Positions 1 to 8,195 of a stretch of 32,242 nucleotides of DNA are shown here, in pieces (position 1 is the stretch's first letter; every line of letters begins with the position of its first letter). The stretch spans positions 1-32,242 of the forward strand of contig JAFXHL010000096.1 in NCBI GenBank assembly GCA_017536405.1. Reading direction: 5' to 3'. The position numbers and the translations under genes are program-made. A model generated the notes under the pieces. That model had not been told where the DNA came from and did not search any database. It saw only the letters and a list, made by a program, of their open reading frames with translations. Source of the DNA: Oscillospiraceae bacterium. Lineage in GTDB: Bacteria > Bacillota > Clostridia > Oscillospirales > Ruminococcaceae.

Positions 1-117
1 AAATTATATTCTGAAGATGTTTCACCAAGTTTCAGAGGGCTTCCCATAACATATATCTATGTCGGAATACTTGCTATGGCTTTTTATGCACTTTCAGGCG
101 GAACAATAACTTTGTAA
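1..117 (+). CDS. rnfA: RnfA-like electron transport complex subunit (3' end only)
   Basis: Only the last 38 residues are in the window, reading in frame from base 1 to a TAA at 115-117. The tail contains FRGLPITYIY followed by a hydrophobic helix GILAMAFYALSGG. This matches the C-terminus of RnfA/RsxA, where a PFRG-(L/N)-(P/A)-I motif precedes a last helix ending in a small-residue GFSG stretch. RnfA is a membrane subunit of the ferredoxin:NAD+ oxidoreductase (Rnf) ion pump, which couples reduced ferredoxin to an ion gradient in anaerobes. No rnfB follows it: the next gene starts 10 bases later and is unrelated, so this is the 3' end of the cluster. The assignment rests on a short tail only. 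RnfE, a paralogue, is the main alternative. Confidence 0.68.
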   Translation, partial: KLYSEDVSPSFRGLPITYIYVGILAMAFYALSGGTITL

Positions 118-126
118 GGTGATTTT

Positions 127-651
127 ATGGTACTTCTTGTTGTGGATACTCAAAAAGCAATTACCAACGAAAAATTGTATGAGTTTGATTTGTTTAAAAA
201 ACGGGTTAACGAACTCATAAACAAAGCACGTAGTAACGGGATAGAAGTTATTTTTGTAAGACACGACGATGGTATTGGTTGTGAGCTTTCAAAAGGCAAC
301 GAGGGATTTGAAATATATGAGGACTTTAAACCGGAAAATAATGAACTTATATTTGATAAAACAGTAAATAGTTCTTTTAAGAATACAGGTCTTCTTGAAT
401 ATTTGAAAGAAAAGAACGAAGATACTGTCATCGTTGTCGGATTACAGACAGATTATTGCATTGATGCTACTATCAAAGCGGGATTTGAACACGGGTTTAA
501 AATGATAGTTCCTGAAAATACGAATTCTACATTTGATAATCAGTATATGACAGCTGAAGAAACCTATAAGTATTATAATGAATTTATCTGGAACAAAAGA
601 TATGCAGAGTGCGTTTCATTTGAAAAAACTATTGAAATGGTGGTAAGATAA
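127..651 (+). CDS. Isochorismatase-family cysteine hydrolase
   Basis: This 174-residue protein has the length and layout of the isochorismatase/nicotinamidase-like fold. It begins MVLLVVDTQ, giving the nucleophile-activating Asp7. Lys78 sits in the central FDKTVNSSF segment, and the nucleophile Cys111 is in GLQTDYCIDAT, so the Asp-Lys-Cys triad is complete. Family members hydrolyse isochorismate, nicotinamide or other amides. The substrate cannot be told from sequence. It is probably cytosolic, with no signal peptide. The ATG at 127 follows an AAGGTGA ribosome binding site overlapping the upstream stop codon, and the next gene begins directly after its TAA, so it is likely cotranscribed with the membrane proteins downstream. 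Confidence 0.9.
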   Translation: MVLLVVDTQKAITNEKLYEFDLFKKRVNELINKARSNGIEVIFVRHDDGIGCELSKGNEGFEIYEDFKPENNELIFDKTVNSSFKNTGLLEYLKEKNEDTVIVVGLQTDYCIDATIKAGFEHGFKMIVPENTNSTFDNQYMTAEETYKYYNEFIWNKRYAECVSFEKTIEMVVR

Positions 652-1098
652 ATGAAGAGAATATATTTTTGGGAACCCTGGTTTTTTATGTTTTTCGGAC
701 TTTTTCATCTGCATAGAATATGGGGGATTATCGATAGAATATCCTATGCGAATTTCTGGCTTGGAATATTAAATGATAAAGGTGCGTTTTATTTTGTTCT
801 TATGGGGATTCTGGCATTTCTTTGCATTTGTGGAATAGTTGTATTTTGTAAGAATATAAAAAATAATTGTTGGTGGCGATGGATATATATTTTTGGTGGA
901 GGGTATCTGCTCTTTGATTTATTTGCAATAGCAATTAATCTTAAAGTATGGAATGATTTGTTGCTCTTTATGTTTGATGTGAATTCACCTTATTGGAACA
1001 TAATCTGGGGATTTTTTATTCTGTTGGGTGCATTTGTGTTTGGGCTTGGAGCAAAACTATTGAAACAAAGCATAAATAACAAGAGGGAAAAAGCATGA
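652..1098 (+). CDS. Small multi-spanning membrane protein, unknown function
   Basis: I do not recognise a characterised family. The 148-residue protein is very rich in Trp and Phe. It has about four hydrophobic segments, roughly residues 5-20, 42-66, 76-97 and 114-136, and a basic C-terminal tail (KQSINNKREKA) that should lie in the cytoplasm. The N-terminal stretch WEPWFFMFFGLFHLHRIWG is distinctive, and its charged and aromatic residues look conserved rather than random. The ATG immediately follows the stop of the isochorismatase-family gene, and the gene's own TGA overlaps the ATG of the next gene by four bases (ATGA), which suggests translational coupling to the CPBP protease. Confidence 0.8.
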   Translation: MKRIYFWEPWFFMFFGLFHLHRIWGIIDRISYANFWLGILNDKGAFYFVLMGILAFLCICGIVVFCKNIKNNCWWRWIYIFGGGYLLFDLFAIAINLKVWNDLLLFMFDVNSPYWNIIWGFFILLGAFVFGLGAKLLKQSINNKREKA

Positions 1099-1829
1099 AA
1101 AACACGAAAATAAGAAAAATAATATATACATTTATTGCAATATTATTTTTGTTTTTCATTCAGATTTTGGCAAGTAAATTGGGAGGTTTCATCGCTGATT
1201 TATTTGATTATACATCAATCGATAAAGATGGAACTTTTATGTATATAACCATACATCATATAGTTCAGATGTTGGTCGCATTACTTGTTATTTTTGTTAT
1301 AAAAAAGAAAAAGAATCTGGATTTCTGTTTAAAACCTGAAATGAATAAGACAGGGATATTGTATACAATAATATTTGCTGTTGTTATTCTGATATATGTT
1401 CTTGTAAGTTATAGTGTGGGGTATAAAACCGGTTCGATATCGCCTTATGAATATCAACTTGATTTGGCGAATGTTCTGGGAACATTAGGGTTTCAGTTAC
1501 TTTTATCAGGAACATCAGAAGAAATTTTATTCAGAGCATTACCGATTACTTTTCTTATTTCATTGAATACTGCAGAAAATAAAAAGAATTATTTGTTTGA
1601 AATTCTTATAGCATCTTTATTATTTTCAGTTGCGCATATAAGTTGGACAGCATTTCCGTTTGAGGTATCTTTTTCGTGGTTTCAGTTGATATATGCGTTT
1701 ATATTAGGTATTGCCTATGGAATTACATATGTTAAGTCCAAAAATGTTATTTATCCTATGATAATGCATGGAATAAGTAATTTCTTTATGGTAGGAATAG
1801 GTTATATATTTATGGTTACTATGAAATAA
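1095..1829 (+). CDS. CPBP-family intramembrane metalloprotease
   Basis: A 244-residue polytopic membrane protein of the CPBP (CAAX protease / bacteriocin-processing, Abi) family. The three family motifs are present: EExxxR as Glu142-Glu143 and Arg147 (SEEILFR), the FxxxH motif ending at His181 (FSVAHISW), and His225 in MIMHGISNF near the C-terminus. The two glutamates and two histidines would form the metal site within the membrane. Relatives cleave prenylated or membrane substrates, or confer bacteriocin self-immunity, but no bacteriocin gene is visible beside it. The ATG overlaps the upstream stop and follows an AGAGGGA ribosome binding site. The substrate is unknown. Confidence 0.9.
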   Translation: MKNTKIRKIIYTFIAILFLFFIQILASKLGGFIADLFDYTSIDKDGTFMYITIHHIVQMLVALLVIFVIKKKKNLDFCLKPEMNKTGILYTIIFAVVILIYVLVSYSVGYKTGSISPYEYQLDLANVLGTLGFQLLLSGTSEEILFRALPITFLISLNTAENKKNYLFEILIASLLFSVAHISWTAFPFEVSFSWFQLIYAFILGIAYGITYVKSKNVIYPMIMHGISNFFMVGIGYIFMVTMK

Positions 1830-1847
1830 ACTAAAAGGGGTATTATT

Positions 1848-2246
1848 ATGAAAACTGTATGGAATAAGTGGTTAAGACACTCTGTTTTTGTTTATTGCAT
1901 TTTTTATACAGTTGCTACACTTGTCAACAGTGTGTTATACCTTATACAAGGAATTTATGAAGATCCAAGTGGTAACTGGCATGAAATTGACAGAGCTATA
2001 ATTACCCTTATTGTAGTTGTTGCGTATACACTTGTAAGAAATCTTGAAATTAAGAATTATTTTTTGAAATCACTTATGATATACATTCCTACACTTTTGT
2101 TGTCGTTTTTGTATGTATGGATTGTAGGGTTCAGAGATACCTTGGCTGAATCTGCTTACAGAGATATGTTTATGACTATTACCGTCGGCTCTGTGATTGT
2201 TACTGTTATCGGATATATTGTAATTCTTATCAAAAAGAAAAAATAA
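1848..2246 (+). CDS. Four-helix membrane protein (DUF6608-like)
   Basis: A 132-residue protein with four predicted membrane helices, about residues 12-34, 50-64, 72-94 and 108-128, ending in a positively charged KKKK tail. Between the first two helices is a polar loop DPSGNWHEIDRA, and the fourth helix follows LAESAYRDMF. From memory this resembles the clostridial family called DUF6608, but I cannot confirm it by search and no function is known to me. The ATG at 1848 is preceded by an AAAAGGGG ribosome binding site 19 bases after the CPBP stop, so it probably belongs to the same transcript. Confidence 0.78.
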   Translation: MKTVWNKWLRHSVFVYCIFYTVATLVNSVLYLIQGIYEDPSGNWHEIDRAIITLIVVVAYTLVRNLEIKNYFLKSLMIYIPTLLLSFLYVWIVGFRDTLAESAYRDMFMTITVGSVIVTVIGYIVILIKKKK

Positions 2247-2280
2247 TGCGATTTTAATTGTGAAAAGGAGTTGAAAAGGC

Positions 2281-3477
2281 TTGACATATAAATATAAAAA
2301 GAAAAGAAAAAAGATTGATAGAAGCAATACTACTTTATATGGACACAAGCCTGTTTCTAAAACCAGAAAGATAGTTACACTTGTAATAACCATCATTTTT
2401 GCGATTTTACTTGTGTTTTTCGGATATTGCATAGGCGAACCTATTTACAACTATATTAAAAACCCGCCTGAGACTAATCCAAATGCATGGACTCCGCCCG
2501 AGGTTACTAATATTACAACAGAAGAAACGTTGCCGACTTCGGATATGATTCCTGTTTCGTTTCAGGAATGGTCGGCATATACCTTAAAGCCTGTTGATAT
2601 GCTCAATAAAGAACTTTTTGAATCAGCGGTTGAATCTGCAAAAGATTCCGGATATACTTCTGTTGTTGTTCCTTTGAAAACACAGGGAGGGGAAATGTAT
2701 TACGCAACAAAAGTAAATGTCGCTCTGCTTAATGGTGAAATTGTAAAATCTGAACTTCCGTTGGATGAAATATCAAAAACGATAAAACGTTCAGGACTTA
2801 TGCCGATTGCTTCGGTAAGTGTTCTTTATGATAACCTTTCTCCTATAAACGAAACTGATATTGGATTTAAAATCGAGGAATCAGGAATACTTTGGTATGA
2901 CGATTACATAAATGTTGGCGGAAAACCTTGGATTTCGCCTTTTTCATCATCATCACAGAATTATCTTTCTCATGTATCTGACGAAATAGGCGCATCAGGA
3001 TTTGATGCGGTTTTGATATCGGATATTGCTTTTCCTGAATTTGAAGAAGCTGATTTTTCAGAAATAGGTGACATCATAAGAAACGAAGAGTTGAGGGGAA
3101 CTGTTCTTTATGAAACAGCATCTCTTTTCTCTGACTGTGCCCCTTTTACTATGTATAGAACCTCTGCATCCGAAATCGTCAACGATAAAGATGAATTTCT
3201 TGAAAAAACAGATTATATGCCACCATTTACAGCTGTTGCTGTAGAATTTGATTACGATACAATAGAAAACAAACTCATATATAATGATGAAGAATTTACA
3301 CTTTCTGAAATGAACATATATGAACGTACAAAAATTATTTCTGGTTTTGTTTCTTCTGAATTTAGCGGAATTGAGTTGATTCCTGTTATTTCTTCAAAAA
3401 AAATGATGGCAGGGGATGTTGATGAAGCGATAAGAGCTTTGTCTGAACTCGGATATACAAAATACATAATAGAATAG
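2281..3477 (+). CDS. Membrane-anchored putative glycoside-hydrolase-like barrel protein
   Basis: A 398-residue protein. The first 30 residues are strongly basic, a single membrane helix follows at about residues 31-53, and then comes a Pro/Thr-rich linker (NPPETNPNAW...TTEETLPT). The extracytoplasmic part (about 75-398) resembles the putative glycoside hydrolase family with a TIM-barrel fold (COG1306/DUF4015-like). Visible signs are the strand GYTSVVVPLKTQGG, the strand LMPIASVSVLYDN, WISPFSSSSQNYL before a helix, and the strand GFDAVLISDIAFPEF, a usual position for a catalytic acid. Sugar substrate and activity are unproven. The start is TTG: an AAAGGAG ribosome binding site ends about nine bases before it and there is no nearby ATG. 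A hairpin terminator follows, isolating the gene from uppP. Confidence 0.75.
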   Translation: MTYKYKKKRKKIDRSNTTLYGHKPVSKTRKIVTLVITIIFAILLVFFGYCIGEPIYNYIKNPPETNPNAWTPPEVTNITTEETLPTSDMIPVSFQEWSAYTLKPVDMLNKELFESAVESAKDSGYTSVVVPLKTQGGEMYYATKVNVALLNGEIVKSELPLDEISKTIKRSGLMPIASVSVLYDNLSPINETDIGFKIEESGILWYDDYINVGGKPWISPFSSSSQNYLSHVSDEIGASGFDAVLISDIAFPEFEEADFSEIGDIIRNEELRGTVLYETASLFSDCAPFTMYRTSASEIVNDKDEFLEKTDYMPPFTAVAVEFDYDTIENKLIYNDEEFTLSEMNIYERTKIISGFVSSEFSGIELIPVISSKKMMAGDVDEAIRALSELGYTKYIIE

Positions 3478-3483
3478 AATTAA

Positions 3484-3535
3484 AGTGCGTATTTTAAAGA
3501 TGAGGATTTGTATCTTTATTTTGCGCACTATTTTT
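3484..3535 (+). terminator. Rho-independent terminator after the hydrolase-like gene
   Basis: AGTGCGTA at 3484-3491 pairs with TGCGCACT at 3522-3529 (one G-U pair). After a 3x3 internal loop, TAAAGAT pairs with ATCTTTA around a short loop. The stem is followed by ATTTTTATT. It separates the upstream membrane-protein genes from the uppP operon. Confidence 0.65.
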
Positions 3536-3546
3536 ATTGATTTAAT

Positions 3547-3575
3547 TTGACTTTTAAGGACTTTTTTGGTATAAT
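3547..3575 (+). promoter_or_regulatory. SigA-type promoter for the uppP-ftsK-cmk-ispH/rpsA operon
   Basis: A -35 box TTGACT at 3547-3552 and a perfect -10 box TATAAT at 3570-3575 are separated by exactly 17 bases. It lies just after the terminator and about 60 bases before the uppP ATG. No other convincing promoter or terminator was seen down to 13637, so it may drive a very long transcript. Confidence 0.85.
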
Positions 3576-3635
3576 ATTTGTGTATGCGAACTAATAATTT
3601 AATAATATATATGATTTACAATACAGGAGGCAAAA

Positions 3636-4505
3636 ATGTCAATTATAGAGGTAATATTACAGGCACTTATTCAAGGGTTTACAGAATTTCTTCCTGTTTC
3701 TAGTTCGGGACATCTTTCATTGTTCCAACATTTTACAGGAAATTCAGGCGAAAGCGGTGTTCTTATGACACTGATACTTCATCTTGGAACGTTACTTGCG
3801 GTGTTTGTTGTTTTCAGGCAAACTATCTGGGCACTTATAAAAGAATTTTTACTTATGATAAAGGATATATTTACAGGTAAATTCAGTATAAAAGAACTTA
3901 ATCACGACAGAAGATTTATTATTATGATAATATCATCCATTCTTCCACTTTTTGCCTTCTATGTGTTTAAGGATTTCTTTACATCACTTTCAGCGGATGA
4001 TGATGTTATAGTCGAAGGTTGCGCTTTTATATACACATCTATCTTATTATTCTTTGCTGACAAATGCGTTTCCGGCCATAAATCATCCGGTGATGTTAAA
4101 TTTCCTGTAGCATTTACAATAGGAATATTCCAGGGAATAGCACTTGTTCCTGGAATCTCACGTTCGGGTTCAACAATAAGTTCAGCTCTTTTTTGCGGAC
4201 TTAAGAGAGATTCTGCTGTAGAATACTCGTTTATACTTGGCATTCCTGTCATCGCGGCAGGGTCTGTGCTTTCTCTCAAGGATATAGGTGCAGAAAGTTT
4301 AAATCAGATTGAAATTCTTCCTCTTGTGATAGGATTTGTAGTTTCTGCTATCGCAGGAGTATTAGCGATAAAGCTTATAAAATGGCTTGTTGAGAAAAAT
4401 CGTTTTAAGATATTTTCGTTCTATACACTCATTTTAGGTGTCGCAACTATTGCAGTTGGTGTATGTGAAAAGATATATGATTTCAGATTTATTTTAAAAA
4501 TGTGA
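3636..4505 (+). CDS. uppP: Undecaprenyl-diphosphatase UppP (BacA)
   Basis: This 289-residue polytopic membrane enzyme dephosphorylates undecaprenyl diphosphate to recycle the lipid carrier for peptidoglycan and other wall polymers. The two signature motifs are intact: the N-terminal IQGFTEFLPVSSSGHL (catalytic Glu17 with the SSSGH segment) and VPGISRSGSTI around residues 161-171, including Arg166. About eight hydrophobic segments fit the family. The ATG at 3636 follows a CAGGAGG ribosome binding site. It is the first gene after the promoter at 3547. Overproduction of UppP gives bacitracin resistance in other bacteria, but here the setting is housekeeping. Confidence 0.96.
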   Translation: MSIIEVILQALIQGFTEFLPVSSSGHLSLFQHFTGNSGESGVLMTLILHLGTLLAVFVVFRQTIWALIKEFLLMIKDIFTGKFSIKELNHDRRFIIMIISSILPLFAFYVFKDFFTSLSADDDVIVEGCAFIYTSILLFFADKCVSGHKSSGDVKFPVAFTIGIFQGIALVPGISRSGSTISSALFCGLKRDSAVEYSFILGIPVIAAGSVLSLKDIGAESLNQIEILPLVIGFVVSAIAGVLAIKLIKWLVEKNRFKIFSFYTLILGVATIAVGVCEKIYDFRFILKM

Positions 4506-4519
4506 AAAGAGGGTTAATT

Positions 4520-6994
4520 TTGGCTAACAAAAGAAAAACATCAACAACTTCAAAGTCAAAAACTAAATCAAAATCAAAATCCGATAATTCAGGACAGTTA
4601 TGGTCGATTGTATTATTTTCAAGTGGGATACTTGTTTTTCTTATGTCTATAATCGAAGGTCAGGCTGCCTGGCTTGCACTTCATAACTTTATAAGAGGAT
4701 TATTTGGTGTAGGTGTATTTCTTGTTCCTGTAATACTTATATATTCTGCGATTATGATTGCCTGTGATAAATCAGGAAGTGCTGTTGCGGGAAAGATGAT
4801 ACAAGGGATTATTCTTATACTTCTTATTTGCGGAATAACTCATATATTTATTTTTGGTAAAGATGAAATACTTCCGATAAACGAACTTTCGAAGCAACTC
4901 TATGAAAACGGAACAGACCTTATAGGTGGCGGTTTTGCAAGCATAGTTATAGGAGTACCGCTTCTTGCACTTTTTGGTAATGTCGGTGCTTCTATTGTTG
5001 TTATAATACTTACTTTTGCATTTGTAATGCTTCTTACAAATCTTAATCTTGTTTCTCTTTTCAAATTTCTTGCTAAACCTTTTGTTAAGGCTAATGAAGC
5101 GGTTAAGGCTGCAAATGAGGTGGATGCCGCTGATGCGGAAAGACGTTCTATTGAAAGACAGAAGAAAAAAGCAGCTAAACTTCCGCCTAACGAACCCCTT
5201 CCTCCTGAAGCAAGAAAACCAAAACTCGAAAACATTGATATTCCTATACCGGTAGAACCAAAATCAAAACCTGTCATAGAAAATAAAAAATGCGAAAAAA
5301 CAGAGGAACCTCCGGTTATTGCTGAAGTTAAGCCGGAAACTTCTAAAAATTCAAGTGATATAGATTCGATAGTTAAAAAAGCAGCTGGAAATAACGTTTC
5401 AGAAAAAGTTGAATCTGATATTACTTCCAAAGAGGATATGGCTATTATCGATAGAGAAGGTCAGACCAAACTTTTCGAAAGTGAAGATACCACAACGGTT
5501 AAAAAATATAATTATCCTCCTGTTACATTACTTGATGAACCTATTTCCAAGGCGTCTGAAGAAGATGCTCAGAATGAACTTAAAAACAAGGCGGATACAC
5601 TTGTCAATACACTTAAAAGTTTTGGCGTTCAGACGAGAATTGTGGATATAAACAGAGGCCCCAGTGTTACAAGATATGAATTGCAACCTTCTGCGGGTGT
5701 TAAGATTTCTAAAATAACCGGTCTTGCGGATGATATTGCGCTTAATCTTGCAGCTACTGGTGTAAGAATAGAAGCACCTATTCCCGGAAAAGCGGCAGTT
5801 GGTATAGAAGTTCCTAATCAGGTAAGGGATACTGTATTTTTCAGAGAACTTATTGAAAGTGATGAATTCCAAAATGCAAAAAGTAAACTTTCTATTGCTG
5901 TAGGAAGAGATATTGATGGAAATGTTATTGTCGGGGATATCGCAAAAATGCCTCATGTTATTATCGCAGGAACAACAGGTTCAGGTAAATCTGTATGTTC
6001 ACACTCTCTTATAATGAGTATTCTTATGAACGCATCTCCCGATGAAGTGAAACTCATCCTTGTCGATCCTAAAATGGTAGAGTTTCCTAAGTATAACGGA
6101 ATTCCTCATCTTCTTATACCGGTTGTTACAGATCCCAGAAAGGCTGCTGGCGCTCTTAACTGGGCTGTTCAGGAAATGCTTAAAAGATATAAGATTTTTT
6201 CAGATAACAACGCAAGGGATTTATCAAGTTATAATGCTATGGCTGAGAAGAACGAAGAACTTGAAAAACTCCCTCAGATTGTTATTCTTATAGACGAACT
6301 TGCAGACCTTATGATGGCAGCTTCAAATGAAGTTGAAGATGCTATTTGTCGTCTCGCGCAGATGGCACGTGCTGCAGGCATGCATCTTGTAATTGCGACT
6401 CAAAGACCTACTGTCGATGTTGTTACAGGCCTTATTAAAGCAAATATTCCGAGTCGAATTGCACTCATGGTTTCATCACAGGTCGACTCTCGCGCAATTA
6501 TTGATGTCGGTGGAGCGGAAAAACTTCTCGGATATGGAGATATGCTTTATAATCCTCAGGAATTTTCTAAGCCTAAGAGAGTTCAGGGATGTTATGTAAA
6601 AGATAACGAAATCGAAAAAGTTGTCGAATTTATCAAAAATGAAGTCAAGGCACAATATGATGATAATATTATTGAAGAAATCGAAAATAATATGCCTGCT
6701 GTAAAGGGTGAAAAATCAGAAGAAACTGCATCTGTTTCGGCATCTTCTGGCGACGATGAAATCATAAACAAAGCAATAGAAGTTGTTATAGATGCGGGAC
6801 AAGCATCAACTTCCCTCCTTCAGAGAAAACTTAAACTCGGATATGCTCGTGCTGCGAGAATAATTGATGAACTCGAAGGAATGGGAATAATAAGTGGATT
6901 TGAAGGTTCGAAACCCAGAAATGTTCTTATTTCAAGAGAACAGTGGTATGAAAAGAAATTAAGATCGGATGTTTCATCTTCGGATTCTGAATAA
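4520..6994 (+). CDS. ftsK: FtsK/SpoIIIE-family DNA translocase
   Basis: A septum-anchored ATP-driven DNA pump that clears chromosomes from the closing division (or sporulation) septum. From the start chosen here it has 824 residues. They comprise a Ser/Lys/Thr-rich N-tail, about four membrane helices (roughly 25-170), and a charged Pro/Lys/Glu linker (about 190-330). The motor follows with Walker A GTTGSGKS at about 484-491 and Walker B VILIDELADLM near 590, and a C-terminal winged-helix gamma domain (from about 745, with GYARAARIIDELEGMGII). Start choice: a GTG at 4502 overlaps the uppP stop but has no ribosome binding site. The TTG at 4520 has AGAGGG six bases upstream and gives the typical beginning MANKRKTS, so TTG is preferred. 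Confidence 0.95.
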   Translation: MANKRKTSTTSKSKTKSKSKSDNSGQLWSIVLFSSGILVFLMSIIEGQAAWLALHNFIRGLFGVGVFLVPVILIYSAIMIACDKSGSAVAGKMIQGIILILLICGITHIFIFGKDEILPINELSKQLYENGTDLIGGGFASIVIGVPLLALFGNVGASIVVIILTFAFVMLLTNLNLVSLFKFLAKPFVKANEAVKAANEVDAADAERRSIERQKKKAAKLPPNEPLPPEARKPKLENIDIPIPVEPKSKPVIENKKCEKTEEPPVIAEVKPETSKNSSDIDSIVKKAAGNNVSEKVESDITSKEDMAIIDREGQTKLFESEDTTTVKKYNYPPVTLLDEPISKASEEDAQNELKNKADTLVNTLKSFGVQTRIVDINRGPSVTRYELQPSAGVKISKITGLADDIALNLAATGVRIEAPIPGKAAVGIEVPNQVRDTVFFRELIESDEFQNAKSKLSIAVGRDIDGNVIVGDIAKMPHVIIAGTTGSGKSVCSHSLIMSILMNASPDEVKLILVDPKMVEFPKYNGIPHLLIPVVTDPRKAAGALNWAVQEMLKRYKIFSDNNARDLSSYNAMAEKNEELEKLPQIVILIDELADLMMAASNEVEDAICRLAQMARAAGMHLVIATQRPTVDVVTGLIKANIPSRIALMVSSQVDSRAIIDVGGAEKLLGYGDMLYNPQEFSKPKRVQGCYVKDNEIEKVVEFIKNEVKAQYDDNIIEEIENNMPAVKGEKSEETASVSASSGDDEIINKAIEVVIDAGQASTSLLQRKLKLGYARAARIIDELEGMGIISGFEGSKPRNVLISREQWYEKKLRSDVSSSDSE

Positions 6995-7015
6995 AATTTC
7001 GGAAAGGGAATGAAA

Positions 7016-7963
7016 ATGGCAAGAAAACGCAGAAAAAAGAGAGTTAAGTCTTATTTTAAGGTTACAGCGATTGTTTCTTGTTTTTTGCTTTTGGCTGTTT
7101 TCAGAATATTTGATTATTTTGAAATAGTTACATATCGTTCTATATCTCAGGCGGTCGGCCTTTATGATGAACCGATATCTTATAACATTGATGCCACAAC
7201 TATTCATTTTATCGACGTCGGACAGGGACAATGTGTTCTTATTTGTTCTGATGGTTATAATATGCTTATTGATGGCGGGGAAAAAGAATATTCTTCTAAA
7301 ATAATAAGTTATATCGAAAATCTTGATATAGACAAACTTGATTATGTTATAGCAACTCACCCGCATTCAGACCATATAGGAGGACTTTCAGGTGTTATAG
7401 AACATTTTGAGGTTGATGAAATTATTGCACCGATGATTCCGGATACACTTGTTCCTACAAGCAACAGTTATTATGATTTTCTTAATGCCGTTAAGAAAAA
7501 CGGAAAAGGAATGTCTAAGGCGATTGCAGGAGAAATATATAATCTTGGCGATTCTCAATTTGAGATAATTGCACCATTATCAGAAGAAAGTGATGATTTG
7601 AACAACTACTCTGTTGTCTGCGTGTTCAAATATGGCGAAAATACAGCACTTTTCGGCGGAGATGCGTCGGAATACGAAGAAAATGATATTCTTAAAAGTG
7701 GTGCTGATATCGATGTTGATTTGCTTAATGTTTTTCATCACGGTAGTTCATCTTCTTCAGGTAAAGAGTTTTTGTATAATGTCTCTCCTGAATATTGCGT
7801 GATAATGTGTGGGGCTGATAATTCATATGGTCATCCGAATAAGAGCACTATAGAACGTCTTGAAGTATATACTGATAATATTTATCGGACGGATTTGCAA
7901 GGAACTATAATATGCGAAATGGACGGAAATGGTAATTACAGATTTTTTTCTGAAAAGGAATAA
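7016..7963 (+). CDS. Membrane-anchored ComEC-like metallo-beta-lactamase-fold hydrolase
   Basis: A 315-residue protein with a very basic N-tail, one membrane helix (about residues 15-34) and a metallo-beta-lactamase domain. The metal motif HPHSDH is at about 115-120, preceded by FIDVGQGQCVLI and LIDGG, typical of the C-terminal domain of the competence protein ComEC. A later FHHGSSSSSG supplies another ligand. With no ComEC channel domain, it is probably a surface-tethered phosphodiesterase or nuclease-like enzyme; the substrate is unknown. The ATG at 7016 is chosen over the in-frame ATG at 7010 because AAAGGG ends at 7008, giving seven bases of spacing rather than one. Its TAA shares one base with the ATG of the next gene. 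Confidence 0.85.
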   Translation: MARKRRKKRVKSYFKVTAIVSCFLLLAVFRIFDYFEIVTYRSISQAVGLYDEPISYNIDATTIHFIDVGQGQCVLICSDGYNMLIDGGEKEYSSKIISYIENLDIDKLDYVIATHPHSDHIGGLSGVIEHFEVDEIIAPMIPDTLVPTSNSYYDFLNAVKKNGKGMSKAIAGEIYNLGDSQFEIIAPLSEESDDLNNYSVVCVFKYGENTALFGGDASEYEENDILKSGADIDVDLLNVFHHGSSSSSGKEFLYNVSPEYCVIMCGADNSYGHPNKSTIERLEVYTDNIYRTDLQGTIICEMDGNGNYRFFSEKE

Positions 7964-8175
7964 TGGATATGATTATTGAAAGAATCGAAGAAGATATCGT
8001 TATAATTGAACTTGAAGACGGCAAACATATTGAGGTTTCTAAAAATAATTTTCCTGAAAATATAAAAGAGGGCGATTTTGTCTTTAAATCTGAAGACAAT
8101 TATTTTGTTGATGTTGATAAAACTGCAAATCTGCGTGAGAAAATAACAGAATTGCAAAGTTCCCTCTGGAATTGA
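7963..8175 (+). CDS. DUF3006-family small protein
   Basis: A 70-residue protein beginning MIIERIEEDIVIIELEDG, the pattern of the DUF3006 family, short beta-rich proteins with an alternating hydrophobic/charged first strand and a GDFV turn (here KEGDFVFKSEDN). DUF3006 genes often sit directly after ComEC-like metallo-beta-lactamase genes, as here, implying a shared though unknown job. Two in-frame ATGs lie at 7963 and 7969. AAAAGGA ends at 7959, so the second has the better spacing (nine against three bases) and may be the true start. The gene overlaps the upstream stop by one base. Confidence 0.82.
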   Translation: MDMIIERIEEDIVIIELEDGKHIEVSKNNFPENIKEGDFVFKSEDNYFVDVDKTANLREKITELQSSLWN

Positions 8176-8195
8176 ATATAGGGAGGAAAAACAGA

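Noticed and set aside
1095..2246. A bacteriocin locus around the CPBP protease
   Set aside because: No precursor peptide with a double-glycine leader, no ABC exporter and no modification enzyme were seen nearby.
4900..5430. A 176-codon minus-strand frame opposite the FtsK linker
   Set aside because: Low-complexity Ser/Ala/Phe sequence mirroring the Lys/Glu/Pro-rich linker codons. No ribosome binding site.
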